DNA of 64,000 nucleotides from an uncultured Clostridia bacterium. GTDB lineage: Bacteria; Bacillota; Clostridia; TANB77; CAG-508. The position numbers and the translations under genes were made by a program. Below, in pieces: positions 36,354 through 46,527 of this stretch. Under the pieces are notes generated by a model that saw nothing but the letters and a program-made list of their open reading frames with translations, was not told where the DNA came from and did not search any database. How positions within the stretch are numbered: the first letter of the stretch is position 1; each line of letters opens with the position of its first letter. The stretch covers positions 41,692-105,691 of the forward strand of contig CAKOWW010000002.1 in NCBI GenBank assembly GCA_934129785.1, read 5' to 3'.

Positions 36354-37322
36354 ATGAATATATTAATATTAAGTGCTGGAACAAGAAATAAAATTGTCCA
36401 ATATTTTAAAAGAGAAATAAAAAACAATGGTAAAGTAGTAGCAACAGATATGAGTGAACTGGCACCTGCAATTTATGAGGCAGATAAATTTTATATAGTG
36501 CCACCAATGAATAATCCAGTGTATATTGAAAAAATCTTAGAAATATGTCAAAAAGAAAAAATAGACGCATTGTTTACATTAATAGATCCTGAAATTAGTT
36601 TAATTGCACAAAATAAAGAAAAATTCTTAAATATTGGGGTTATACCATTAGTTTCAGATTATGAAAATGTGGAATTAGCATTTGATAAGTTCAAAATGTA
36701 CACATTTTTAAAAGAAAATGGATTTAAAACTGCCAAGAGCTACATAGATAAAAATAAGTTTTATCAAGACTTAAATAAAGGTAATATAAAATTTCCTGTA
36801 TTCATAAAACCTGTAAAAGGAAGTGCAAGCATAAACATCTCAAAAGTAAATAGCAAGGAAGAAGTAGATTTATTATTTAGTTTATATGATAATTTAATAA
36901 TTCAAGAGTTTTTAGATGGCCAAGAAATTGGTGCAGACATATATATAGATCCTATTTCAAAAAAAGTAGTTTCAATTTTTACAAAAGAAAAAATAAAAAT
37001 GAGAGCAGGTGAAACTGATAAAGCCAGATCATTTAAAAATGATGAACTATTTGATTTAATATGTAAACTTGTAGAGAAAATAGGTTATGAGTACATGATT
37101 GATATGGATATATTTGAAATAAATGGAGAATATTATATTTCTGAAATTAATCCAAGATTTGGTGGCGGATATCCACATGCATATGAAAGTGGAGTAGATT
37201 TTGTAAAATTATTAATAAATTCTATTAATAAGATAGAAAACAAAAATCAAATTGGTGATTATAGTGAGAATATATATATGATGAAATATAATGAAATAAA
37301 AATAAAAGAGGCACAGAAATGA
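36354..37322 (+). CDS. ATP-grasp ligase of the polysaccharide locus
   Basis: A 322-residue ATP-grasp enzyme resembling the carbamoyl-phosphate synthase large-subunit fold. The pre-ATP domain has ILSAGTRNKIVQYFKRE and ATDMSELAPAIYEADKFY. The ATP-binding part has FPVFIKPVKGSASINISKV, IIQEFLDGQEIGADIYID and the metal-binding EINGEYYISEINPRFGGGYP. Such proteins are common in capsule clusters, where they form amide or peptide bonds, for example adding an amino acid to a sugar. It abuts the GNAT gene with no gap and overlaps the next gene by four bases (ATGA). The true substrate cannot be read from sequence. Confidence 0.85.
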   Translation: MNILILSAGTRNKIVQYFKREIKNNGKVVATDMSELAPAIYEADKFYIVPPMNNPVYIEKILEICQKEKIDALFTLIDPEISLIAQNKEKFLNIGVIPLVSDYENVELAFDKFKMYTFLKENGFKTAKSYIDKNKFYQDLNKGNIKFPVFIKPVKGSASINISKVNSKEEVDLLFSLYDNLIIQEFLDGQEIGADIYIDPISKKVVSIFTKEKIKMRAGETDKARSFKNDELFDLICKLVEKIGYEYMIDMDIFEINGEYYISEINPRFGGGYPHAYESGVDFVKLLINSINKIENKNQIGDYSENIYMMKYNEIKIKEAQK

Positions 37323-38419
37323 AAAAAGTATTATTTGTAGCAAGCGTAACAAGCCATATAAATGCATTTCATATACCATATTTAAAATGGTTTAAAGAGC
37401 AAGGATATGAAGTACATGTTGCTAGTAAAGGAACACAAGAAGTGTTATATTGTGACAAACATTTTGAAATACCGTTTGAGAGATTTCCAATTAAGAAAAA
37501 CAACTTAAAAGCATATAAACAACTGAAAAAAATCATAGAAAAAGAAAAATATGATATAGTACATTGTCATACGCCTTCTGCAAGTGTTATAACGCGTTTG
37601 GCAACAAGAAAATCAAGAAAAAAATATAATACAAAAGTTATATATACTGCACATGGTTTTCATTTTTATAAAGGGGCACCAATGCTTAATTGGATTATAT
37701 ATTATCCAATTGAAAAAATATGCGCTAAATGGACAGATTGTTTAATAACAATAGCAAATGAAGATTATGAATTTGCAAAAAAACATTTAAAAGCTAAAAA
37801 AGTAGAACATATAAACGGTGTTGGAATGAATTCAGAAAGATTAAAAAAAGTACTAACACAAGAAGAAGAGGATGCTTATAGAAAAGACCTGGACATAAAA
37901 AAAGAAGATACTGTTTTTTCTTATATAGCAGAATTGAATACAAATAAAAATCAAATTTTGCTAATAAAAACAATAGAAGAATTAAAAAAAGAAAGGAAAA
38001 ATATAAAGTTACTTTTAATAGGTGATGGACCTTTAAGAAGTCAATATCAAGAATATATAAAATATAATAATTTAGAAAATGAAGTGAAACTTTTAGGAAA
38101 GAGAAAAGATATAAATGAATTATTATCTATAACAGATATATATTTAGCTTCTAGTAAAAGAGAAGGGCTTCCTGTAAATGTTATGGAAGCAATGTACAAA
38201 GGATTACCAGTAATTGCAACAGACAATAGAGGACATAGGGAATTGATAAAAAATGAGGTAAATGGGTATTTGATTTATAATAATACATGCGATGAATTAA
38301 TAGAATGTATAAAGAAAACCTTAAAAAATGATAAGAAAATGCAAGAAAATGCTAAAAAAATAGTCCGAAAATATGAATTAGAGAATGTTATAGAAAGTAT
38401 GAAAAAGATATATAGCTAA
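37319..38419 (+). CDS. GT4 family glycosyltransferase (EpsD-like)
   Basis: A 366-residue GT-B retaining glycosyltransferase on the cytoplasmic membrane face. The N-terminal acceptor domain starts KKVLFVASVTSHINAFHIPY and has YTAHGFHFYKGAPMLNWIIY, close to Bacillus EpsD. The donor domain has LLLIGDGPLRSQYQEYI and the E-x7-E motif in SKREGLPVNVMEAMYKGLPV. It overlaps the ATP-grasp stop by four bases. It probably adds the second sugar to the lipid-linked primer, by analogy with EpsD-type clusters. Confidence 0.9.
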   Translation: MKKVLFVASVTSHINAFHIPYLKWFKEQGYEVHVASKGTQEVLYCDKHFEIPFERFPIKKNNLKAYKQLKKIIEKEKYDIVHCHTPSASVITRLATRKSRKKYNTKVIYTAHGFHFYKGAPMLNWIIYYPIEKICAKWTDCLITIANEDYEFAKKHLKAKKVEHINGVGMNSERLKKVLTQEEEDAYRKDLDIKKEDTVFSYIAELNTNKNQILLIKTIEELKKERKNIKLLLIGDGPLRSQYQEYIKYNNLENEVKLLGKRKDINELLSITDIYLASSKREGLPVNVMEAMYKGLPVIATDNRGHRELIKNEVNGYLIYNNTCDELIECIKKTLKNDKKMQENAKKIVRKYELENVIESMKKIYS

Positions 38420-38441
38420 AGCAAGCGAAAGTGAGGAAAAA

Positions 38442-39560
38442 ATGGGAAAAAAAACAATAAGAGTTTTACATATTATTAGGCATATGAATATAGGAGGAGC
38501 GGAAACTCTTATAATGAACTTATATAAAAAAATAGATAGAAACATATTGCAATTTGATTTTTTAGTCTATGGAAAAGGATTTTTTGACAGCGAAATAAAA
38601 AAATTAGGTGGAAAAATATATTACATGGATTACATTACAGATGTCGGGCAAATAGAGTATAAAAAACAGCTAAAATATTTTTTTGAAAATCATAAAGAGT
38701 ACCAAATCATTCACTCACATATAGATCAAGTTACAGGAATTATATTAGAAGTTGCAAATAGATGTAATGTAAGGAATAGGATAGCTCATAGCCATAATAC
38801 AAAAAATACAAATAATATATTAGGAAAAATATATAAAAAATATTTACAAAACAAAATAAATAAAAATGCAACAGTATTAATGGCATGTGGAGAAGAAGCA
38901 GCAAAATGGCTATTTAAAGAAAAAGCCAATGAGGCGATTATAGTACCAAATGGTATAGATTTAAAAAGATACCAATACAGAGAAAGTATTAGAGAACAAG
39001 TAAGATCAGAATTAAATATAGATCAGAATACAATCGTGTGTGGTCATATTGGAAGATTTTCTAAACAAAAAAATCATGAATTTTTATTACGAATTTTTAA
39101 AGAATATCAGAAAATAAATAGTGACACAAAATTAATCCTGGTAGGAGATGGACCACTTAGAAATAAAATAGAAAAACAAATAAAAAGTGAAAAAATGGAA
39201 AAAAGTATTATGTTATTGGGGAAAAGAGCTGATAGTGAAAATTTATATCAAGCATTTGATTTATTATTGTTTCCATCTTTATTTGAAGGAATGAGTTTAG
39301 TTACACTAGAGGCACAAGCAGAAGGATTACCAATTTTATGTTCAGATACTATTGATAAAAAAACTGATATTACTAAAACTATAAAATTTATGAGCTTACG
39401 AAAATCACCTAAACAATGGGCAGAAGAAATAGAAAGAATGGATAAAAAAAGAAAGAATGAAAATAATACTATATTAAGTCAAACAGATTATAATATAGAT
39501 GTTTTGGCTAAAAAAATGCAAGAAAGATATATAAAATTATATAAAGGGGAAAAAATATGA
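38442..39560 (+). CDS. GT4 family glycosyltransferase (EpsF-like)
   Basis: A 372-residue GT-B enzyme. Signatures: VLHIIRHMNIGGAETLIMNL at the start, IIHSHIDQVTGI, RNRIAHSHNTKN, IVPNGIDLKRYQ, CGHIGRFSKQKNHEFLL, LVGDGPLRNKIEKQI and FPSLFEGMSLVTLEAQAEG with the E-x7-E donor motif. The start at 38442 follows GTGAGGAAAAA, 23 bases after the previous gene. It overlaps the next start as ATGA. Its closest relative here is the gene at 40455; the pair probably arose by duplication. The sugar added is unknown. Confidence 0.9.
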   Translation: MGKKTIRVLHIIRHMNIGGAETLIMNLYKKIDRNILQFDFLVYGKGFFDSEIKKLGGKIYYMDYITDVGQIEYKKQLKYFFENHKEYQIIHSHIDQVTGIILEVANRCNVRNRIAHSHNTKNTNNILGKIYKKYLQNKINKNATVLMACGEEAAKWLFKEKANEAIIVPNGIDLKRYQYRESIREQVRSELNIDQNTIVCGHIGRFSKQKNHEFLLRIFKEYQKINSDTKLILVGDGPLRNKIEKQIKSEKMEKSIMLLGKRADSENLYQAFDLLLFPSLFEGMSLVTLEAQAEGLPILCSDTIDKKTDITKTIKFMSLRKSPKQWAEEIERMDKKRKNENNTILSQTDYNIDVLAKKMQERYIKLYKGEKI

Positions 39561-40441
39561 AAACTATAACAATAGTCACGCCAACCTACAACAGAGCAAA
39601 TAAATTAGAAAAAGCATATGATTCTTTAAAAAGACAAACAATAAAAGATTTTGAATGGCTAATTATAGATGATGGAAGTATAGATGACACAGAAAATATT
39701 GTTGAAAATTTTAAAATAAAAGCAGATTTTAATATTTCTTATTATAAACAGGAAAATCAAGGAAAACATATAGCACTAAATAGAGCATTTCAAAATGTAA
39801 AAACAGAATTATTAATGATATTAGATAGTGATGATTGTTTAACAGAAACAGCAATTGAAGAGGTATTAGCGATACATAAAAAATATAAAGATAATGAAAG
39901 AATTGCAGCATATGTTTTTCAAAAAGGAAAGTTAAATAGTCCTGAAGAAAGAATAACTCAAATTTTTAAAGAAGAAGAATTTATAGATAATTACAATACA
40001 TATATTATAAATAAAGAAATTAAAGGTGACAAAGAAGAAGTCTTTAAAACAAATATTTTAAAAAATTATAGCTATCCTCAATATGTTGGAGAAAAATTTG
40101 TAGGCGAGGGAGTTTTGTGGAGCAAAATATCACATGACTATGATATGGTATTTTGCAATAAAGTTATCTATTTGTGTGAATATTTAGAAGGAGGATTAAC
40201 TAAAAGCGGAAGAAGCTTTAGAATGAAAAATCCACATGGGGGTAGATACCATGCAGAGGAATATTTAGACAAAAGATATAATAATAAAGTAAGAATGAAA
40301 AATGCTATATTATACTTAGTATATAGCAAAGTTTTAAGGGAAAATTATTTTAAGATTTTAAAAGAAAGAAAGGAAAAAATCTTATTTATTTTAGCTAAAA
40401 TACCAAGTGAATTTATATATTACAAGTGGTCAAATATGTAA
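39557..40441 (+). CDS. GT2 family glycosyltransferase
   Basis: A 294-residue GT-A inverting glycosyltransferase without membrane helices. Motifs: TIVTPTYNRANKLEKAYDSL, WLIIDDGSIDDTENIV, ENQGKHIALNRAF and the DxD-type MILDSDDCL; VGEGVLWSKISHDYDMVF holds the probable catalytic acidic residue. This pattern is common in capsule loci. It overlaps the stop codon of the preceding gene and lies 14 bases before the next start, so it is part of the same operon. Confidence 0.88.
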   Translation: MKTITIVTPTYNRANKLEKAYDSLKRQTIKDFEWLIIDDGSIDDTENIVENFKIKADFNISYYKQENQGKHIALNRAFQNVKTELLMILDSDDCLTETAIEEVLAIHKKYKDNERIAAYVFQKGKLNSPEERITQIFKEEEFIDNYNTYIINKEIKGDKEEVFKTNILKNYSYPQYVGEKFVGEGVLWSKISHDYDMVFCNKVIYLCEYLEGGLTKSGRSFRMKNPHGGRYHAEEYLDKRYNNKVRMKNAILYLVYSKVLRENYFKILKERKEKILFILAKIPSEFIYYKWSNM

Positions 40442-40454
40442 AGAAAGGAAAGAA

Positions 40455-41573
40455 ATGATTAGAATATTACAAGTATTAGGTGGAATGAATGCTGGTGGAA
40501 TGGAAACAATGATAATGAATTATTATAGAAATATAGATAGAAATAAAATTCAGTTTGATTTCCTAATAACAGCAAAAGAAAAATGCTTTTATGAGGATGA
40601 AATAAAAGAATTAGGTGGAAAGATTTATCGCGTAACTGCAAGAAATACAAATATTTTAAAAAACAGAAAAGAACTTAAAGAATTTTTTAGGAATAACAAA
40701 TATTCAGTTGTAGAATTTCATCAAGGAATTACTTATTATTACCCGTTAAAAATGGCTAAAAAGTATGGAGTAAAAACAAGGATTATACATAACCATGGGA
40801 TTGATAGAAAATTTTTAAAGAAATATAGAATATATAATGAATTATTTGCAAAAAAGAGAATTAGCAATTTGGCAACAAATTATTTTTCATGTTCAGAAGA
40901 AGTAAATGATCAGTTATTTTCAAATAAAATATTAAAGAAAGGTAATATAGAAATTGTTTCAAATGCAATTAATATAGAAAAATATAAATATAACAAAGTT
41001 ATAAGAAAAGAAATAAGACAAGAGCTAAAAATTGCCGAAAACACAAAAATATATGGACATATAGGAACTTTTACATATCCCAAAAACCATAAATTTTTAA
41101 TAGATATATTTGAAAATATAAGTAAAAAGGAAAAAGAAAGTAAATTAGTTTTAATTGGTAGTGGAACTTTAGAAAGCGATATAAAAAGAAAAGTAGAAGA
41201 AAAAGGCTTACAAGAGAAAGTGATATTTCTGGGAATCAGAGATGATGTTGAGAAAGTATTATCAGCAATAGACTGTTTTTTATTTCCGTCTATATTTGAA
41301 GGAATTCCATTAACTTTAATAGAAGCGCAAGCAAATGGAGTACCAGTAATAATGTCTGACACAATATCAAATGAAGTATTAATAAATTCTAATTGCAATA
41401 GAATATCTTTAGATAATAAATTTGAATGGATTAAAATGAGCCTAGAAATTAAAGATGAAAGTGAAATTGAAAGAATAAATAGAAATGAAAATGTAGCTCA
41501 AACTAAATTCAATATAAAAACACAAGCTAAAAAATTGCAAGAAGTTTATTTAAAATATGCAGAAGAAAAATAG
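40455..41573 (+). CDS. GT4 family glycosyltransferase (EpsF-like, paralogue)
   Basis: A 372-residue GT-B enzyme. I chose ATG 40455 (MIRILQVLGGMNAGGMETMI) after AAGAAAGGAAAG over an upstream in-frame ATG inside the previous gene. Motifs: YYRNIDRNKIQFDFLI, TRIIHNHGIDRKFLKK, YGHIGTFTYPKNHKFLIDI, LIGSGTLESDIKRKV and FPSIFEGIPLTLIEAQANG. It closely parallels the 38442 gene, suggesting duplication and a second addition to the same repeat unit. Usual length, no damage. Confidence 0.9.
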   Translation: MIRILQVLGGMNAGGMETMIMNYYRNIDRNKIQFDFLITAKEKCFYEDEIKELGGKIYRVTARNTNILKNRKELKEFFRNNKYSVVEFHQGITYYYPLKMAKKYGVKTRIIHNHGIDRKFLKKYRIYNELFAKKRISNLATNYFSCSEEVNDQLFSNKILKKGNIEIVSNAINIEKYKYNKVIRKEIRQELKIAENTKIYGHIGTFTYPKNHKFLIDIFENISKKEKESKLVLIGSGTLESDIKRKVEEKGLQEKVIFLGIRDDVEKVLSAIDCFLFPSIFEGIPLTLIEAQANGVPVIMSDTISNEVLINSNCNRISLDNKFEWIKMSLEIKDESEIERINRNENVAQTKFNIKTQAKKLQEVYLKYAEEK

Positions 41574-41586
41574 GAGAAAATGAAAT

Positions 41587-42732
41587 ATGATATTTTTAAC
41601 TATAGGATTATTTTTAATATATCCAATATTAACAGTACCACTTATTTTAATAGGAAGTATTGCGGATAAAAAGAACAGAATAATTTATATGATATTATTA
41701 GCATTTGACATAGCATTAATATCTATGAAACTGGATCCAAGTAATTATAGACTTGATTTGAATGTATATTTTTCAATAATGGATATTATGAAGGGAATCA
41801 AGTGGGAAACCTTCATACAGACATATATTAGTCAAAAAGAATTTTTAACTAATATATTATATTTTGCGTTTGCAAGTATTGGTAATTATCATTTATGGAC
41901 ATTCACAGTTACCTTTATATGTTATGCAACGATGTTCTATATTATTACCGATTATTCATTAATAAAAGAAATTTCAAATAAAGAGTATATTTTCATGCTA
42001 ATATTAACTATATTATTTTATAATAATATACTTGCACTTACGGGGGTAAGAAACAATTTTGCTATGATTATATATATATTAGCAGTATATGAAGAATATT
42101 TTAAGGAAAGAAAAAAGATAACATATAAGATACTATATATTGTTCCCTGTTTTATACATATGAGTATGGCTTTAGGTATTATACTAAGAATAGCCATGTC
42201 TTTTTATAAAGGTGCTAACAAAAAATATGTAATTATTTTAATTGCTATTTATGCAGTATCGCCATCAATTGTTTTAAGTGTTGCAAGTAAACTAAATGGG
42301 ACAGCAATATTCTCAGATTTATATGACAAAACAATTACGTATAGTGGGAGTGGTGCTAATATACTAAATAATAAGTATAACTTAATTAAGATAATAGCAT
42401 TCTTGGATTTATTTATAATCTTTGAAAAAGTATATATTAAGAAAGGATATAAAAATAAGGATATAACAGAATTAATATGTATATTTACATTATTATCTTC
42501 AAATTATCCTGTAATTAGAGATAGATGGTATGATGCTTGCATTATATTATTAGTATTGTGCTTTATAGAAGATGTAAAAGCTTATTTTAAAATAAAAGGA
42601 TTGTATAAAATAGTGTTAAGTGCAATAATAGCATTTATGATATTACAACAATTAACAAGCTTGAAAAAGATTGACTATGACAAAATTATAAAAAATAATT
42701 ATAAAAAAACACTTATAGAATTTTATATGTGA
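41587..42732 (+). CDS. EpsG-like polysaccharide polymerase (Wzy role)
   Basis: A 381-residue polytopic protein with about ten membrane helices throughout. The YRLDLNVYFSIMD loop, ALTGVRNNFAMIIYILAVYE, PCFIHMSMALGIIL and SNYPVIRDRWYDACI match the EpsG family, thought to polymerise lipid-linked repeat units outside the membrane. The charged R in GVRNNFA and H in FIHMS are the conserved polar residues in these proteins. The start at 41587 follows TAGGAGAAAATG. With the flippase at 44971 it makes this a Wzx/Wzy-dependent locus. Confidence 0.82.
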   Translation: MIFLTIGLFLIYPILTVPLILIGSIADKKNRIIYMILLAFDIALISMKLDPSNYRLDLNVYFSIMDIMKGIKWETFIQTYISQKEFLTNILYFAFASIGNYHLWTFTVTFICYATMFYIITDYSLIKEISNKEYIFMLILTILFYNNILALTGVRNNFAMIIYILAVYEEYFKERKKITYKILYIVPCFIHMSMALGIILRIAMSFYKGANKKYVIILIAIYAVSPSIVLSVASKLNGTAIFSDLYDKTITYSGSGANILNNKYNLIKIIAFLDLFIIFEKVYIKKGYKNKDITELICIFTLLSSNYPVIRDRWYDACIILLVLCFIEDVKAYFKIKGLYKIVLSAIIAFMILQQLTSLKKIDYDKIIKNNYKKTLIEFYM

Positions 42733-42755
42733 TTAAATTTAGTATAGGAGAAAAA

Positions 42756-43787
42756 ATGAAAGAAAAAGTAAGTATTATAATTCCAGTATATAATTCAGAG
42801 AGAACTTTAGAAAGATGTTTAGATAGTGTAATAAATCAAACATATAAAAATATCGAAATTTTAATTGTAAATGATGGTTCAAAAGATAAATCTCTAGAAA
42901 TAATGAAAGAATATCAAAAAAAAGATAACAGAATTATGGTTATAAATCAAGAAAATAAAGGGCTTAGTGGAGCAAGAAATGCAGGGTTAGATAAAGCCAC
43001 AGGAGAGTACGTGACTTTTATAGATTCAGACGATTATATAAAAGAAAACTTGATAAAAGATACTATAGAAATATTTAATAGATATAATTGTGATGTTGTA
43101 AGAAATAATTATGAATTAGCATATAAAGATGGAAATACAAAATATAGAAAAGAATTATATGAAGAAAATGAAATATTATCTACAAATGAAAAAAAAGAGG
43201 AATTGATAAAAAATATTTTGTTAGGAAAAGTTCAAAGTTATTCATGGCTTTTAACAATAAAAAAAGAAATTTTAGATAAAAATAGTTTGAAATTTGATGA
43301 AGACATATTTTTTATGGAAGATATAGTATTCCTTATTAGGCTTATATTTTTTATTAAAAATATTTATTTTGTGAGTGAACCAAAATATTATTATTACCAA
43401 AGTAATGAAAATAGTTTAACTAAAGATTCAAAAAAATACATAAAGAATATAAACAATATATTAATAATGAAAAAACGTTTAGAAAAAATATTAAAAAATA
43501 ACATATATGGACCTGAAAGTTATGTGAAAATTATAAATACTATATATCTCAACGGAATTATTGGATATTTAAAGATTGCAGTAAGAAACTCAAAAAATTA
43601 TAAAGAAATTTTAGATCAACTGAAGGAAATAAGAGGAAGTCAAGAAATAGAAGAAATGTTAAACAATAAATCATTAAATTTATTAGAATTGCACTTTAGA
43701 ATATATATCCTACTATATGAAAAGAAACAATATGATATACTAATAAAAATATTTAAATTGGAAAATTTGTTGAAGAGGAGAAAATAA
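42756..43787 (+). CDS. GT2 family glycosyltransferase (CpsI/EpsJ-like)
   Basis: A 343-residue GT-A enzyme. ATG 42756 (MKEKVSIIIPVYNSERTLER) follows TAGGAG and is better than an upstream ATG overlapping the polymerase gene. Motifs: CLDSVINQTYKNIEILIVND, DGSKDKSLEIM, NKGLSGARNAGLDKATGEYV, FIDSDDYI (DxD) and DEDIFFMEDIVFLIRL. A helical C terminus follows and may contact the membrane. It lies three bases before the next gene. Sugar specificity is unknown. Confidence 0.9.
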   Translation: MKEKVSIIIPVYNSERTLERCLDSVINQTYKNIEILIVNDGSKDKSLEIMKEYQKKDNRIMVINQENKGLSGARNAGLDKATGEYVTFIDSDDYIKENLIKDTIEIFNRYNCDVVRNNYELAYKDGNTKYRKELYEENEILSTNEKKEELIKNILLGKVQSYSWLLTIKKEILDKNSLKFDEDIFFMEDIVFLIRLIFFIKNIYFVSEPKYYYYQSNENSLTKDSKKYIKNINNILIMKKRLEKILKNNIYGPESYVKIINTIYLNGIIGYLKIAVRNSKNYKEILDQLKEIRGSQEIEEMLNNKSLNLLELHFRIYILLYEKKQYDILIKIFKLENLLKRRK

Positions 43788-43790
43788 ATT

Positions 43791-44984
43791 ATGCAAAAAA
43801 TAAAAATAGCTTTCTTCATAAACTTTTTGAAAATAGGTGGAGTTGAAAAAGCACTATTAAATTTGATAAAGACACTTCCTAGAGAAAAATTTGAGACAAC
43901 AGTATATGTTGGAATTAAAGAAGGAGAATTATTAGAAGAAGTAGAAAAATATGCAATAGTGAAAGAAATACCTGGATTTGAAGAAAAGGTTGTATATGAC
44001 TTTAAAAACACAGTAAGAAAATATATAAAAAACAGAAATTATATAAAATTAATAAAAATATTCTTTAGAAAATTCAAAATAAAAATTCAGAAAAGAGAAA
44101 CAAATTTACTAGTTTTAGATTTGAAAGAACTAAAAGAAGAATTTGATATTGCGATTGCATATCAAGTTCCGATTTCAGCAATTACAGTATACGTAGCAGA
44201 AAAAGTAAAATCAAATAAGAAAATTTTATGGTCACATTGTGATATGGCTTCTGTAGATAAAAAAGTAATAGATAATTATGAAAAATATATAAATAAGTTT
44301 CAAAAAATTATATCTGTTTCGGAAGAAACAAATCAACATTTTAAAGAATTAATGCCAGAGCAAAAAAGTAAATGCATATATGTTGATAATGTTTTAGATA
44401 CTGAAGGGATAAAAAAATTATCAAAAGTAAAAATTAGTGATATGAACAGTAAAAAAGAAGAAATTAAAATACTTACAGTTGCTAGATTAGCTAAAGGAAA
44501 AGGAATTGATTTAGCAATAGATACAACAAAAAAATTAGTGGATAATGGATATAAAGTAAAATGGTTTGTTGTAGGAGAAGGGGAAGAAAGAGCAAATTTA
44601 GAAAATAGAATAAAAGAAAATGAGTTAGAAGATAAATTTATTTTACTAGGAAGTAGAAAAAATCCATATCCGTATTTTAAAAATTGTGATATTTATATTC
44701 AAGCATCAGAATTTGAAGGAGCTTGTACAGCAACAATTGAAGCAAAGATTCTTGAAAAACCTATAATTACTACAAATACATCAGGAGTAAATAAGAATTT
44801 CACAAATGAAAAAAATTCATTAATAGTTAATTATAACTTAAATGAAATATATGATGCAATTGTAAAAATGACAGATTCAAAATTAAGGCAAAAATTTGTT
44901 GATGATATTGTTAAAAACGGATTCAAACAAAATAATGATTTTATAAAGATATTAGATGAGGAAGAAAAAAATGAGATTAATTAA
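43791..44984 (+). CDS. GT4 family glycosyltransferase
   Basis: A 397-residue GT-B enzyme. Motifs: FINFLKIGGVEKALLNLI, DIAIAYQVPISAITVY, LWSHCDMASVDKKVI, ISVSEETNQHFKEL, ILTVARLAKGKGIDLAI, WFVVGEGEERANLENRI and the E-x7-E donor motif in SEFEGACTATIEAKILEKP. This set resembles capsule transferases adding hexoses or hexosamines. Its last 14 bases overlap the flippase gene. Confidence 0.9.
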   Translation: MQKIKIAFFINFLKIGGVEKALLNLIKTLPREKFETTVYVGIKEGELLEEVEKYAIVKEIPGFEEKVVYDFKNTVRKYIKNRNYIKLIKIFFRKFKIKIQKRETNLLVLDLKELKEEFDIAIAYQVPISAITVYVAEKVKSNKKILWSHCDMASVDKKVIDNYEKYINKFQKIISVSEETNQHFKELMPEQKSKCIYVDNVLDTEGIKKLSKVKISDMNSKKEEIKILTVARLAKGKGIDLAIDTTKKLVDNGYKVKWFVVGEGEERANLENRIKENELEDKFILLGSRKNPYPYFKNCDIYIQASEFEGACTATIEAKILEKPIITTNTSGVNKNFTNEKNSLIVNYNLNEIYDAIVKMTDSKLRQKFVDDIVKNGFKQNNDFIKILDEEEKNEIN

Positions 44985-46527
44985 TTCAATAAAAAATGTT
45001 GGAGCAGCTATGATATCATATGTTTTGGCGATGCTAATTGGAATTGTAGCCCAATCAATATTAGTAAGGTATTTAGGTATTGAATATAATGGACTAAATG
45101 GATTATTTTCAAATATAGTATCTATGCTATCAATAGCTGAGCTTGGAATAGGATCAGCAGTTGTGTATCATTTGTACAAACCTATTGCAGATAATAACAC
45201 CGAAAAAATAAAGTCATTAATGGGATTTTATAAAAAAGCGTATAGACTTATAGCAATAGTTATTGGTGCGATTGGAATTTGCATAATTCCGTTCTTGAAC
45301 ATTATTGTTGGAGAAACAACAATAAACAGAAGAGAAATATATATAATATTTAGTCTGTTTTTATTTGATACAGTATGTTCATATCTGTTAACATATAAAC
45401 GTTCTCTTTTGTATGCTGATCAGAAAAATTATATTATAAATCTTGTTCACATATTATATACAGTTTTTCTTAATGCTATACAAATATGTATTGTAATAAT
45501 GATGCGAAACTTTATATTATATTTAATTGTAAAAGTAATATTTAGAGTATTAGAAAATGTAATAATTACAATATACACTAATAAAAAATACCCATATATC
45601 TTAGAAAAAAATGTTGAAAAATTAGATGAAAATATATTTAAAGACATTATGAAAAAAGTAAAAGCTTTGTTATACCATAAAGTGGGTGGATACTTAATAG
45701 ATGGTACAGATAATGTAATAATTTCAATGTTCTTGGGAATATCAAGTGTTGGAATAATTACAAATTACAAAATTATATTAAACGCAATGTCATCATTAAT
45801 ATCACAAATATTTAATGCAATAACAGCCAGTGTTGGGAACCTACTAGTATCAGAATCTAAAGATAAAGTATATAATACATATAAAAAATTATCTTTAATG
45901 AATTTTTTCATTTTCTATATATCAGCAATTATATTATATATGACAATTAATCAAATTATAAAAATTATATATGGTGGGGAATATTTAATGGGAACTATAG
46001 AAATTTTTGTACTGATGACTAATTTTTATGTACAGGGGATGAAAAAGAATATTCAGTTATTTAAAGAAGCAGCTTGTATTTTTCATGAAGATAGATATAT
46101 GCCATTATTAGAGGCAACAGCAAACGTAGTTTTATCAGTAATATTCGTTAAATTTTTAGGAATAGCTGGCGTAATATTAGGAAGTATTTTAAGTAGTTTG
46201 GTAGTATTTTTGTATAGTTATCCCAAATATGTGTATAAAACGATAATGAAAAGAAACGGTAAAGAATATGTATATGAGCAATTCAAATATTTTTTATTAT
46301 TTATAATAACAATGCTTATAATAACAATATTAGAACAATTTGTAAAAAGCGATAATAATTTATTAAACCTATTTATAAATTTGATAATTTCAGGAACAAT
46401 ATCACTAGTAATCTTTATAAGTATATATTATAAAACAGAAGAATTTACATATTATAAGAAACTTGGATTTAATGCAATAAGAAGAATAAGAAAAGGAAAT
46501 AATTATGGAAAAGAGTCAAAATTATAA
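44971..46527 (+). CDS. Oligosaccharide flippase (Wzx-type)
   Basis: A 518-residue MOP-superfamily transporter with 12-14 membrane helices that flips undecaprenyl-linked repeat units outward. ATG 44971 (MRLINSIKNVGAAMISYVLA) follows GAGGAAG; an ATG at 44956 overlaps that ribosome site. Family features: SILVRYLGIEYNGLNGLFS, LGIGSAVVYHLYKPIADN, KVGGYLIDGTDNVIISMFLG and ITASVGNLLVSES. The protein overlaps its neighbours on both sides, in keeping with a single operon. Confidence 0.9.
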   Translation: MRLINSIKNVGAAMISYVLAMLIGIVAQSILVRYLGIEYNGLNGLFSNIVSMLSIAELGIGSAVVYHLYKPIADNNTEKIKSLMGFYKKAYRLIAIVIGAIGICIIPFLNIIVGETTINRREIYIIFSLFLFDTVCSYLLTYKRSLLYADQKNYIINLVHILYTVFLNAIQICIVIMMRNFILYLIVKVIFRVLENVIITIYTNKKYPYILEKNVEKLDENIFKDIMKKVKALLYHKVGGYLIDGTDNVIISMFLGISSVGIITNYKIILNAMSSLISQIFNAITASVGNLLVSESKDKVYNTYKKLSLMNFFIFYISAIILYMTINQIIKIIYGGEYLMGTIEIFVLMTNFYVQGMKKNIQLFKEAACIFHEDRYMPLLEATANVVLSVIFVKFLGIAGVILGSILSSLVVFLYSYPKYVYKTIMKRNGKEYVYEQFKYFLLFIITMLIITILEQFVKSDNNLLNLFINLIISGTISLVIFISIYYKTEEFTYYKKLGFNAIRRIRKGNNYGKESKL

